Shown here in pieces: positions 1-7,715 of a stretch of DNA of 64,000 nucleotides (positions are counted from its first letter, which is position 1; every line of letters begins with the position of its first letter). The notes under the pieces were generated by a model. It ran no database searches, was not told the origin of the DNA, and worked only from the letters and a program-made list of their open reading frames with translations. The stretch spans positions 8,958,917 to 9,022,916 of the forward strand of contig NZ_CP071139.1 of NCBI RefSeq assembly GCF_017639205.1, given 5' to 3'. A program made the translations under genes and the position numbers. The stretch comes from Streptomyces nojiriensis. Its GTDB lineage: Bacteria; Actinomycetota; Actinomycetes; Streptomycetales; Streptomycetaceae.

Positions 1-408
1 GCGATCTGGCAGCAGCTCTACGACGCCGGACAGCACCTCATCCTCGCCCAGTACCTGGCCCAGCTGACCCTCAGCGCCCCGGTGCTGAACTCCCTCACAC
101 CCGCCCAGGTGCACGCGGCCGCCGAGCAGACCGCCTCCCAACTCCCGCCCGGCACCTCGGACCAGGTCGGCCTCGTCCGCCGGACCGACATCCGCGACGG
201 CCTCGCCGCCATCACCGCACCGACCCTTGTCGTCGTGACCACCGACGACCCCCTGATACCGGCCGCCCTCCAGTACGAACTGGCCGCCGCCATCCCGGGC
301 GCGCAGACCGCAGAACTTGCCACCGGGCACCTGCCGTTCCTGGAACAGCCGAAGCAATGGCTGGAGACCATCACCGGCTTCCTCGCCAAGCAGTACGACA
401 CCCGCTGA
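1..408 (+). CDS. alpha/beta hydrolase, C-terminal part (cut by window edge)
   Basis: The frame is open from the first base, so the start lies outside the window. About 135 residues remain. The stretch ITAPTLVVVTTDDPLIP followed by a GHLPFLEQP segment and a final helix is the C-terminal half of an alpha/beta hydrolase: the strand carrying the catalytic acid (TTDDPL), then the catalytic His in TGHLPF. The nucleophile elbow is not in the window. The substrate cannot be told. A TetR gene follows 125 bases downstream on the same strand and may regulate it. Confidence 0.75.
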   Translation, partial: AIWQQLYDAGQHLILAQYLAQLTLSAPVLNSLTPAQVHAAAEQTASQLPPGTSDQVGLVRRTDIRDGLAAITAPTLVVVTTDDPLIPAALQYELAAAIPGAQTAELATGHLPFLEQPKQWLETITGFLAKQYDTR

Positions 409-533
409 CCCACCTCCGGTGGGCGGGCCAGCCAGCCCGCACACCACCCGGAGCCACCGCCTACCCGGGAGCACCAACATATGATCATCTGACCAGCCCG
501 CGAACCAAGACGAGCAACCTGGATACTTCCCCC

Positions 534-1115
534 ATGACGACCACACCGCTGCGCAAGGACGCCGCCCGCAACTGGGAGCGGATCGTCGCGATCGCCCGCG
601 GCCTGGTCGACGAGGGCACCCCCCTGCAGCTCAACGACATCGCACGCCGGGCCGGCCTCGGGGTCGCCACCGTCTACCGGCACTTCCCCACCCCCGAGGC
701 ACTGCTCGAGACCGTCGCCGCCCCCTGCCTCGAAGCCCTCGCCGCGCACGGCGAGCAAGCCCTGGCCGACGCCGACCCCCGGCGGGCACTGGAGAGCTTC
801 CTGTCCCGCGTCCTCCAAGCACAGCTCACCGACGCCGCCCTGCCCCCGGTCGCCGCCGCCGCCGTGGACGCCCTGCCGCGGACCACGGAACTCAAAGAGT
901 CACTCGCATCGGCCGGCACCACGCTCCTCGACCGGGCCCACGCTGCGGAAGCCGTCCGCCCGGACCTCGCCGCCCGCGACCTGGTCCCGCTCATGTGCGG
1001 CATCGCCCACGCCGTGAACGTCCACGGCGGCACACCCACCGACAAGACCGAAACCGCCCACCGCTACCTTGACACCCTGTTCGAAGGAATGCGCCCCGCG
1101 CCGTCGAACGCGTGA
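534..1115 (+). CDS. TetR/AcrR family transcriptional regulator
   Basis: A protein of 193 residues. An N-terminal helix-turn-helix (about residues 10-55) contains the typical DIARRAGLGVATVYRHFPTP recognition region. The rest is an all-helical ligand-binding domain with the pattern seen in Streptomyces TetR proteins that sit beside hydrolases or oxidoreductases. I chose the ATG at 534 because it immediately precedes the conserved LRKDAARNWERI start of these proteins; longer in-frame starts give a low-complexity extension. It is probably a repressor of the upstream hydrolase gene and itself, with an unknown small-molecule effector. Confidence 0.85.
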   Translation: MTTTPLRKDAARNWERIVAIARGLVDEGTPLQLNDIARRAGLGVATVYRHFPTPEALLETVAAPCLEALAAHGEQALADADPRRALESFLSRVLQAQLTDAALPPVAAAAVDALPRTTELKESLASAGTTLLDRAHAAEAVRPDLAARDLVPLMCGIAHAVNVHGGTPTDKTETAHRYLDTLFEGMRPAPSNA

Positions 1116-1271
1116 CGTCCGGCATCACGCTTTCTCGAGAACGACCCTTTCCGGGAGCAACATCGGAAGCGGTCGCCGGAGGCCGCCCGGACGCCCGATC
1201 GGTTCTCGGAACTCTCTCACTCAAGCGGTGCCGGGTCTCTGTTCCGGGAATGGTTTGCGAGCGGATTTCGG

Positions 1272-1618
1272 GCGTGCCGGACCCTCAGGACACTACCGAG
1301 AGCGATGCGGACGATGCCGAGCGCCATGACTGCCCGCGCTGCGGCGTCCAGCCCGGCTCGCCCTGCCGCTCGCGCGCGGGCGCGGTCGCCGGGATCTACC
1401 ACCCCGGCTGGTGCAAGAAGGTGGCCCGGCTCGCCAAGCTGCCGCGGGTGCCGACCCCGGCCGACCGCGGCCCAGGCCGGCTCTGGAGGCCCGGCACCCC
1501 GCCGTCGGCCGCCCCCGAGACGGACATCCCGGGCGCGGACATCCGCATCGGGTACGCCCGCTGCAGCCACCTCACGCAGGAGCGAGAAAGGGCTGTGGGA
1601 GGGCGGTGTCGGCGGTGA
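1272..1618 (+). pseudogene. serine recombinase (resolvase family), N-terminal fragment
   Basis: The translation contains a zinc-finger-like CPRCGVQPGSPC motif, a KVARLAKLPRVPTPADRGPG linker and IRIGYARCSHLTQE. This is how a widespread Streptomyces plasmid/ICE recombinase begins, with the strand leading to the catalytic Ser of the resolvase domain (here YARCS). Similarity stops at about 1586 and a short unrelated tail follows, so the catalytic domain is missing. The junction falls at the 3' end of the leftward RiPP module, so the two loci meet end to end. It is a relic of an integrated element and non-functional. Confidence 0.7.
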
Positions 1619-1872
1619 TCGCGGCCCGGGCGGCGGCGACCGACCAGCCCGCCGGGTAGCGGGTCACCTCGACGCCGTAGTCGTCGTAGAGGTCGTCGTA
1701 CTGGATGTCGGCGCGATGGCGTAGCAGTTCGTCGCGTGAGGTGACGCCGAAGTGGCGGGCGCGGGCAGGGCAAGAGTCGTCGGCAGGCGCGTCGGCACGG
1801 TGCGGGTGGTGGGTGTCCCTCCGCCGAGTCCATCACGAGCCTGGCGGCGTCAGTGGGCGTGTGAACGGACAT
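1572..1872 (-). pseudogene. last ORF of the RiPP module, frameshifted
   Basis: An ATG at 1872 lies inside the 3' end of the radical SAM gene (stop at 1850-1852), as expected for translational coupling. The first 19 codons (MSVHTPTDAARLVMDSAEG) run in one frame. A convincing protein then continues one base out of frame, with segments such as HFGVTSRDELLRHRAD and YDDLYDDYGVEVTRYP, to a TGA at 1572. Removing a single G near 1812 gives one 99-residue ORF. I do not recognise the family. It ends where the recombinase fragment on the other strand stops. Either the gene is decayed or the base is a sequencing error. Confidence 0.5.
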
Positions 1873-2968
1873 GTCGCGTGACTCCTTCGAGTAGGGCGAT
1901 CTTGGCGGTGGTGCAGTATCGGGTCCTGGTCCCGTCGAACCGGCCGGCGTGCTCGAAGTAACGGTTCGCGGCGTGGGCGCCCCCGCAGAATGCGAAGGCG
2001 GGGCAGGTGGCACGGCACGCGTCCTCGCCCAGCCAGAACTCGGGGATCCAGGTGGTGCGTTCCTCGGCCTCGGCCACCAGGACGTCCAGGTCCTCCCTCA
2101 GCACGTTGCCGGTGGTGAAATCACCGAACCGGGCGTCCGCGAACCCCGCCAGCTCTGGGGAGAGCATGACCACGCCACCGTCGTAGGCGATGGTGGGCAT
2201 CGGATCCCAAGGCGCAGAGGTTGGCGTGGGGGCGGTGTCGTGGCTGCCGAGAACGGCACCGGCAAAGTTGAGCACGCGCTGGATCTCCCGCAGCCGGATG
2301 ACGGGATTGGCCCGCCAGGCGTCCGCGAGGGCGGCCCAGAACTCGGTCGCACGCATGGGGTCGGAGTCCTTGGTTCCGCGGTTGACCCCCTCTTCCTCTT
2401 CGACGTTGACGCCGAGGGTGGTGACGCCCAGCTCGGCGAAGAAGTCGTAGAAGCGGGCCGCGTTCTCGGGGGCCGGGTCGGAGACGACCGCGATGGCGGA
2501 GAACGGGATGCCGTGGTGGCGCAGGCGCTCGATGCCTCGCATGGTGACGCGGAATCCGGGGTGGCCGGCGAGGGTGACGCGGTGGGTGTTCATGTCCTGG
2601 GGGCCGTCGACGCTGACGCCGACGTTCACTTCGCGCTCCAGCAGGAACTCGCACCAGGCGTCATCCACCAGAGCCGAGTTCGTCTGGACACTGTGCCTCG
2701 CGCCCTTGAAGGGGGACATGAGCGCGGCCAGGTGCTCACGGCCGGTGGCCAACGGCTCCCCGCCGTGCCACACGACCTCGAACGCCGGACCGTCGGCTGC
2801 CCACGGATTGACGGACGTGGCCACAGCCTCGGCAACCGTTACCGGCATCAAGTGGTTCATCTTGCGGAACGGCAGGTAGCAGTACGTGCAGTCCATGGGC
2901 AGGCACTTCGTGGTCGGCTGCATGATCACAGACCGGGGCCTGGCCGCGAGCCGTAATGCACTCTGCAT
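1850..2968 (-). CDS. radical SAM/SPASM peptide maturase, probable multiple-cyclophane (Amc-type) enzyme
   Basis: A protein of 372 residues. The [4Fe-4S] cysteine motif near residues 21-29 reads CLPMDCTYC, followed by the YLPFRKMN segment typical of peptide-modifying radical SAM enzymes. Further on are WHGGEPL (the GGEP motif that binds SAM), SVDGPQDMNTHR, and a C-terminal SPASM-like region with Cys in CRATCPAFAFCGGAH and RYCTTA. Such actinobacterial enzymes form three-residue cyclophane cross-links on aromatic residues of a RiPP precursor. The ATG at 2968 is preceded by GAGAGGAG at a good distance; an upstream in-frame extension lacks a ribosome site. Odd point: four residues lie between the first two cysteines instead of the usual three. 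The gene lies downstream of the candidate precursor and the 69-residue protein. Confidence 0.85.
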   Translation of the reverse strand: MQSALRLAARPRSVIMQPTTKCLPMDCTYCYLPFRKMNHLMPVTVAEAVATSVNPWAADGPAFEVVWHGGEPLATGREHLAALMSPFKGARHSVQTNSALVDDAWCEFLLEREVNVGVSVDGPQDMNTHRVTLAGHPGFRVTMRGIERLRHHGIPFSAIAVVSDPAPENAARFYDFFAELGVTTLGVNVEEEEGVNRGTKDSDPMRATEFWAALADAWRANPVIRLREIQRVLNFAGAVLGSHDTAPTPTSAPWDPMPTIAYDGGVVMLSPELAGFADARFGDFTTGNVLREDLDVLVAEAEERTTWIPEFWLGEDACRATCPAFAFCGGAHAANRYFEHAGRFDGTRTRYCTTAKIALLEGVTRHVRSHAH

Positions 2969-3047
2969 CGTGTCGTGCTCCTCTCGATCGGGTCCGAGTG
3001 GCGCGCCCCGGCTGGGGCGGCGCTGCTGTGCGATGTGCCGGGCAGGT

Positions 3048-3257
3048 TCAGCGGACGTCGGCTTGGCGGAGCGCCTGATGGTCGGAGACGACCCACTCGA
3101 CACCGCCCCCTTCGGGGCGCAGGAACACGGCTTCGGGGATGACACGACGGGTCTGGGGGTCTTCCCACTGGCCGATGAACTGGACGATCCCTTCGCGGTC
3201 CTTGGCGGGGTCCAGGACGCGGGCGCCCTCGCAGAGCCAGGAGGGGCGGCTGTTCAT
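3048..3257 (-). CDS. small protein of the RiPP module, sharing a domain with the putative precursor
   Basis: A protein of 69 residues. Its ATG overlaps the stop of the upstream 3254-3658 gene (ATGA), so the two are translationally coupled. The body is one compact beta-rich domain: ARVLDPAKDREGIVQFIG, then AVFLRPEGGGVEWVV. The same pattern (D..T.R.GVV, then RL.PEGGG..W) occurs in the N-terminal half of the upstream gene, so the two are related in part. Its role is unknown. A recognition or chaperone role for the precursor would fit, but that is inference. The radical SAM gene begins 79 bases downstream. Confidence 0.7.
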   Translation of the reverse strand: MNSRPSWLCEGARVLDPAKDREGIVQFIGQWEDPQTRRVIPEAVFLRPEGGGVEWVVSDHQALRQADVR

Positions 3258-3658
3258 GCCGCACCGTCCGGACTGGTCGACCTCAGGAATCGCTCCATGC
3301 CGCGCTCGGCGCGGACCCGCAGGGAGGAGCTGGGGTCGGGGGTGCCGAAGGGGGCGTCCCAGGGGGCGTACTTCGGCAGGTTCTGCACCGTGCTTCCGGG
3401 GGTCCTGTGAGGCAGCGGGGCGGGCGCGTCCTCCGTGGGCATGAGGGTGTCGAGGGAGGCGGTCCAGCCACGCTCACCTCCGCCCTCGGGGCACAGGCGG
3501 CAGACCGTGGTGCCGGTGTCCCCGGGGACGTCTATCACCACACCCGTGCGAGAGGTTGCGGTGTCGTACGCGAGATCGCCGCGTAGGGGCCAGCGGGGAT
3601 CGGAGTCGTCCGCCTGCTGTCGTACGCGGTCATGGTCAGTGCGACGGGTCGAGGTCAT
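3254..3658 (-). CDS. candidate RiPP precursor for the adjacent radical SAM enzyme
   Basis: A protein of 134 residues from the ATG at 3658; in-frame GTG (3688) and ATG (3676) starts are also possible and none has a strong ribosome site. Residues about 25-75 form the small PEGGG-type domain shared with the next gene. After a Pro-rich linker comes KYAPWDAPFGTPDP, with Tyr97, Trp100 and Phe104 spaced three and four residues apart, then a short basic helix (RAERGMERF). Aromatic-X-X units repeated like this are the substrates of three-residue cyclophane-forming radical SAM enzymes, so YAP, WDA and FGT are the likely cross-link sites. The position directly before the maturase supports this; the assignment is otherwise inference. 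Confidence 0.55.
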   Translation of the reverse strand: MTSTRRTDHDRVRQQADDSDPRWPLRGDLAYDTATSRTGVVIDVPGDTGTTVCRLCPEGGGERGWTASLDTLMPTEDAPAPLPHRTPGSTVQNLPKYAPWDAPFGTPDPSSSLRVRAERGMERFLRSTSPDGAA

Positions 3659-3695
3659 GTAGCGGACCGTATGCATCCCGCTACGCACGAATATG

Positions 3696-3707
3696 ATTCC
3701 GCGGAAT
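3696..3707. promoter_or_regulatory. perfect 12-bp palindrome upstream of the RiPP genes
   Basis: ATTCCGCGGAAT is fully palindromic and lies in the only gap between the XRE regulator gene (ending at 3717) and the candidate precursor. The stretch is locally AT-rich. A second, looser inverted repeat (TAGCGG, 12-base gap, CCGCTA) follows at about 3659-3682. It is a good candidate operator for the XRE regulator. This is inferred from position and symmetry only. Confidence 0.4.
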
Positions 3708-3716
3708 ACCCGCAGA

Positions 3717-4952
3717 TCAGTCCAGCGAAAAACGCCCGGTCATGCCACGCAGAAGCTGGCGGGTAGCGACCCGCTCGGCGTAGACGATCTTCCGCAAGGT
3801 CGCCCGCGCGACGGGGTGGTTGCGGACCAGTTGCGGGGCGATGTGCTCGGCTGTCTCCAGCTCGGTCAGGGCCTGGTCGCGGTTGCCGTCCCACAGCCAC
3901 GCGCGGGCGAGGTCCATGTGATGGTGACCGAGCCGGGAGTTCGGCAGGACCGCGATGTGCGCGGGGTCCGCCTCGCGGTTGAGCCGCAGGGCCTTCGTCT
4001 GGTCGCTCATCTCCAGGGCGGCGCTGACGCTGTGGATGATGACGTTGCCGAGGCTGAACGTGACCGAGTGCCGATCGTGGATCTCCGGCCCTACATAGGC
4101 GTTGACCCGCTCTCCAGCCGTACGGGCCAAGGCGAGGCGTTCATCGGACCCGGCAGCGTTGCCGCTGCGCGCGGAGGAGATCGCGGCCCGTAGGTGGAGG
4201 GCGCCCCACATGCGCAGGGCGAGAGGGTCGCCGGCTTCGTACTCCGCCTCGATGCCGGCAAGGGCCTTGTCGCCAAGGGCGAGGGCGTCGTCCCAGTCGG
4301 CCGAGGCCCAGGTGTCCCACATCCGCATCCACAGCGCCATCGCCGGCATGACCGGGTCGCCGGAGAACTGCGCGGACCAAGTGGCGCGTTCGCAGGCCAT
4401 GGCGACAAGCTCGGGATGTCCGAGCGCGTGGGCGGCGGTGTGGGCGAACTTGCAAGCCACCGAGTAGATCGCGAAGGCTTCTTCACGTTCGTGGCCGGTC
4501 GATACCTCGGCGAGGGTCCGGGCCTCGCGCAGGATGTCCGGCAGCTCGCTCAGGACGGCGCCGTTCGCCGCCGCGTCACGCAGGCGGAGCAGGCGCTTCA
4601 TGTCGTGCCACAGCACCTCGGACGGGCGGGGGGTGCCGTCGAAAACGGGGGCGAGGTCGTAGCGACGCAGCTCGCGCAGAATGGAGGCCGCCGAGACCTG
4701 CCATTTGGTCTCGGCTCCGCCGCCTGTGTAGGGGCGCTCGATCAGGGAGTTCGGGTGGCAGTGCAGGGCGGCGGCCACCGCGTTGATCAGACCGGCCCGG
4801 TCCAGCTCGATCCGGCCCTTCTCCAGCTTGGACACCCATCCCTGGGTGCGCCCGAGCGCGGCGGCGAGGTCGGCCTGAGTCATCCCGACCGAGAGCCTCT
4901 GACGTCGGACCCGCTGCCCGATCCGCTCCTGCTCTTCGATGTACCCGCTCAC
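3717..4952 (-). CDS. XRE-family regulator with TPR-like C-terminal domain
   Basis: A protein of 411 residues from the GTG at 4952, just after a GGGGTGGTGGG stretch; longer in-frame starts add an unlikely Ser/Thr-rich leader. Residues about 8-65 are a Cro/C1 helix-turn-helix (RVRRQRLSVGMTQADLAAALGRTQGWVSKLEKGR). The remaining roughly 300 residues are helical, with paired-helix repeats (WASADWDDALALGDKALAGIEAEY; LARAWLWDGNRDQALTELETAE) like those in quorum- or ligand-sensing regulators. Streptomyces places such regulators before small secreted-peptide or RiPP operons, and here it is the first gene of the leftward module. It is probably the pathway regulator, acting at the palindrome at 3696. 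Confidence 0.85.
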   Translation of the reverse strand: MSGYIEEQERIGQRVRRQRLSVGMTQADLAAALGRTQGWVSKLEKGRIELDRAGLINAVAAALHCHPNSLIERPYTGGGAETKWQVSAASILRELRRYDLAPVFDGTPRPSEVLWHDMKRLLRLRDAAANGAVLSELPDILREARTLAEVSTGHEREEAFAIYSVACKFAHTAAHALGHPELVAMACERATWSAQFSGDPVMPAMALWMRMWDTWASADWDDALALGDKALAGIEAEYEAGDPLALRMWGALHLRAAISSARSGNAAGSDERLALARTAGERVNAYVGPEIHDRHSVTFSLGNVIIHSVSAALEMSDQTKALRLNREADPAHIAVLPNSRLGHHHMDLARAWLWDGNRDQALTELETAEHIAPQLVRNHPVARATLRKIVYAERVATRQLLRGMTGRFSLD

Positions 4953-5143
4953 ACCCACCACCCCGATCTGTGACCGCTTCTGACGCGAAGGTACCGCCGT
5001 GGCGAGGCAGACGGTGGGCCTTGGCCAAGGGATCTCACCATGCAGAAGCCCCGTCGACGAGGCTGTGACTCGTACCGAGGCGGTGTCAGCGGTGGCTTCT
5101 ATGCTGGCTAGGCAGGATGCGGTCAAGGTGTCTGGGGGACGTC

Positions 5144-5293
5144 ATGCTTGAATGGCTGCTCGCTGTGCTGATTCCGATAGGTCTGCTGGGGGCGGGTGCT
5201 TGCGCCTTCCTCATCTGGGCGGCGCTGGGTACGGAGAAGCCGGTGGAACACCACTCGTCGATGCCCAGCAGCTGGGAGGGACCTGAGGGTTGA
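5144..5293 (+). CDS. small single-pass membrane protein
   Basis: A protein of 49 residues with a GGGGGA ribosome site eight bases before the ATG. Residues 4-28 form one hydrophobic helix (WLLAVLIPIGLLGAGACAFLIW), followed by a polar, acidic tail ending in WEGPEG. It is divergent from the XRE regulator. Short one-helix proteins of this form are frequent in Streptomyces; no function can be assigned. Confidence 0.55.
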   Translation: MLEWLLAVLIPIGLLGAGACAFLIWAALGTEKPVEHHSSMPSSWEGPEG

Positions 5294-5440
5294 CCTCGGC
5301 GGCGTAGAAGTCCCGGGAGCCCCCGAAATGAGGAATCCCCCGGGTCCGTATGCCAGCCAGAGCCTTCTTCCGGGCCCGGCTGGGTGCCGAGGTAAGCGCT
5401 GCCACTGTCAGTCAGTACCTCTGTGCCTTCACTCACCTCG

Positions 5441-6298
5441 TCAGAGTTGAAGCTCGGCCACCAGGCGCTCGGCCTCCTTCTGGGCAGGGGTCAGCAGCGG
5501 ATCCTCTTCGTACGCGCAGGGTCCGACGATCTTTGACAGGAAGAACAGCGACATCAGCCTGCCGTCCCGGCTCTCGAGGTCCGCACGTCGCTCCTGGTGG
5601 ACGCGGTCCGCGAGCGCTGGGACGGCCAGCGCGTTGCCCCACAGCGTTGCGGCGTCCAGGCCCCGGGGCGCCATGCCCCAGTCCTCCCAGTCGATGATGG
5701 AGAACTCCGGCCCCATAACGTTGGCCCAGGTCAGATCCGCATGCGCCGGCGTCCACCGCTCGATCCGCGTATCGGCGACGCCGGGGAAGACCTCCCCGAG
5801 GTTCTGTGTCACGTGCTCCTGCGTGATCGTCGCCGTGTCCGGAGTCGCGATCCGCGGAGTCCGCTGTGCGGCAAGCGCGTCCAGCGAAGCATTCAGCGCC
5901 TCCCACCACGCATCGGGCAGGCCCGGGTCTTCGAGCACCAGGGCAGCCTTGCCGACCGAAGGCGACGCGATCAGCTCCAGCTCATCGGCGCGCCACATCA
6001 CCGGCTCGCCTGGCTCGCGCCACGCCACGCCCTGGTACCACTCGGGCATCGCGACCCCTTGCAGTACAGCGGCCGCCTCGGTCCCGTTCCAGCCCTGCGC
6101 GCCGATCCGCTCGAATCCCCGCCGCTCGATGCGCACCCACGTACCCCGCTCCGTACGACCGCCCAAGGAACGACGCTTGCGTACCAGAGCCTGCCGATCC
6201 AATTCCACCTGCAGGGCTGCTTCCACGCGCTCCAGCACGTCATCCACCGGCTGACGACGCAGATCCACCTGGGCAGCAACGGGCAGGGAACCAGTCAT
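5441..6298 (-). CDS. APH-fold phosphotransferase (copy 1 of 2)
   Basis: A protein of 285 residues. The catalytic Brenner motif is HADLTWANVM and the metal-binding motif is IIDWEDWG, both typical of aminoglycoside phosphotransferase/choline-kinase-like enzymes that move phosphate from ATP to a hydroxyl of a small molecule. The N-terminal lobe has the paired strands (RRSLGGRTERGTWVRIERRG) expected before a shortened hinge. The start at 6298 has AAGGAGGT upstream. A second copy of the whole gene, about nine-tenths identical, lies at 7716-8585 in the same orientation. The substrate is unknown; the clinical label of aminoglycoside resistance is not justified by sequence alone. Confidence 0.8.
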   Translation of the reverse strand: MTGSLPVAAQVDLRRQPVDDVLERVEAALQVELDRQALVRKRRSLGGRTERGTWVRIERRGFERIGAQGWNGTEAAAVLQGVAMPEWYQGVAWREPGEPVMWRADELELIASPSVGKAALVLEDPGLPDAWWEALNASLDALAAQRTPRIATPDTATITQEHVTQNLGEVFPGVADTRIERWTPAHADLTWANVMGPEFSIIDWEDWGMAPRGLDAATLWGNALAVPALADRVHQERRADLESRDGRLMSLFFLSKIVGPCAYEEDPLLTPAQKEAERLVAELQL

Positions 6299-6431
6299 CA
6301 CGACCTCCTTGGCGAACGGATGAACGTAGCAGAAGAAGAGCCGCTGGCGATCCGTCCGTCAACACAGAGCGCATCAACCTTACCGTTGGCGCTACCCGTT
6401 GGAAGTGCACGGCCGGAGGGCAAGATCAAGC

Positions 6432-6560
6432 GCCAATGCGTCCCGCGCCGTGGCCGACCCGAAGACGTCGCGGCCCTGGTCGCGTTCCTCGTGGGGCCCC
6501 TCCGCGTCGTTCATCACCCGGCCATCCGTCCACGTCGACGGCGGCTGGCTGCTGCACTGA
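6432..6560 (+). pseudogene. short-chain dehydrogenase, C-terminal remnant
   Basis: The segment RRGRPEDVAALVAFL, then after a one-base shift SASFITRPSVHVDGGWLLH and a stop, is the conserved C-terminal end of SDR-family oxidoreductases (GRPEDVA...VDGG). The Rossmann domain and catalytic Tyr/Lys are absent. It sits 30 bases before the NUDIX gene at 6591, so the break probably brought the NUDIX gene under a new upstream context. Confidence 0.6.
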
Positions 6561-6590
6561 GACCGTCAACAAGCAAGGAGACAGACCGAA

Positions 6591-7028
6591 ATGATCGAAC
6601 GAGTCCGAGCCGTCCTCGTCACCGCTGACGACACGATGCTGGTCATCCGTCGCACCAAGCCCGGCATCCCCGTGTACTGGGTCCTGCCCGGCGGCGGCGT
6701 CGAACCCAGCGACGAGTCGCGGGAGGCCGCCCTTCACCGGGAGATCCACGAGGAGATTGCGGGGAAGGCCGACATCGTCCGACGCCTGCACACGATGGAG
6801 TCCGAGGACGAGCGTCAGCTCTTCTACCTCGCCCGCATCGCCACCTGGTCCTTCGAGGACCGCACCGGGCCCGAGTTCAGCGCCGAGGGCCGCGGCGAGT
6901 ACGCGCTGGAGGAGATCCCGCTGACCGTGGAGGCGCTCGACCGCATCGACCTCAAGCCCGAGGAGATCGCCCACGTCCTCCGGGGCGCCATCGGCGCAGG
7001 CGCCCTTCAAGCAGAGGCTGCGAAGTAG
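6591..7028 (+). CDS. NUDIX hydrolase
   Basis: A protein of 145 residues. A complete NUDIX box lies at about residues 40-62 (GGVEPSDESREAALHREIHEE), matching GX5EX7REUXEEXGU with the metal-binding glutamates present. The enzyme cleaves a nucleoside diphosphate linked to some moiety X; which one cannot be predicted. The ATG follows an AAGGAG site. It is convergent with the second NUDIX gene (7154-7588) and enclosed by the two phosphotransferase copies. Confidence 0.85.
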   Translation: MIERVRAVLVTADDTMLVIRRTKPGIPVYWVLPGGGVEPSDESREAALHREIHEEIAGKADIVRRLHTMESEDERQLFYLARIATWSFEDRTGPEFSAEGRGEYALEEIPLTVEALDRIDLKPEEIAHVLRGAIGAGALQAEAAK

Positions 7029-7153
7029 CCGTCTGTCTTTGTGGACTTGCCGTCGGGACCAACGCCGAGGTGCGTCGGCCCCGACGGCACCTACGGTGTG
7101 CCCCGGCTGCGGCAGCTGGTTGCTGCGAGTACTTCCGGCTCCCCGTTCAGTGG

Positions 7154-7588
7154 TTAGTCGGACAGACGTGCCAGCAGCGCGCCTTGGCCGGACTGGAGAA
7201 TGTGCGCGGCCTCCAGCGGGACCCAGAAGCACTCGAAGTAGGTCGGCTCCTGCTCACCGTCGTGGTCCTCCTGGCTCATCCACCGCTCCGGCGTCGGCTC
7301 GGCGAGCTCCAGATGGAAGACGTGCCGGTGCTGGATCTCGAACCGGTACGGGCTGATGTCGTACTCGGTCTCGCCGAGCTTGCGGACGATCTTGAATTCC
7401 GACAGGCCGGTCTCCTCGCGGGCCTCGCGCAGGGCGGCGGCTTCCGGGGTCTCACCGGGGCGGATGCTGCCTGCGGGCACTTGGATGCCGACCTCCTCGT
7501 ACGAGTAGTCGGTGTGGCGGAACACCAGCAGGCGCCCGTCACGGACGACGTAGACGAGGACCTTTTCCTTCGTGACCTTCTCCGGCAC
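7154..7588 (-). CDS. NUDIX hydrolase
   Basis: A protein of 144 residues. I place the start at the GTG at 7588 because GGAGG lies nine bases upstream; an upstream ATG gives an unconserved extension. The NUDIX box at about residues 40-62 (AGSIRPGETPEAAALREAREETG) is intact. It is not closely related to the NUDIX gene at 6591. Substrates of such stand-alone actinobacterial NUDIX enzymes are usually unknown. The C-terminal part has Trp and acidic residues typical of substrate loops. Confidence 0.85.
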   Translation of the reverse strand: MPEKVTKEKVLVYVVRDGRLLVFRHTDYSYEEVGIQVPAGSIRPGETPEAAALREAREETGLSEFKIVRKLGETEYDISPYRFEIQHRHVFHLELAEPTPERWMSQEDHDGEQEPTYFECFWVPLEAAHILQSGQGALLARLSD

Positions 7589-7715
7589 AGCGGCAACCTC
7601 CACTTGATACAGGAACTGAGCCGTAGGCGAGGGCCGGTGGAGGCAGGGACTGCCCAAAGCGTGGGCGGTGATCAGTTCGTCTGTCCGTAGATCGGCGCAG
7701 GCGTGCGGCTGACCT

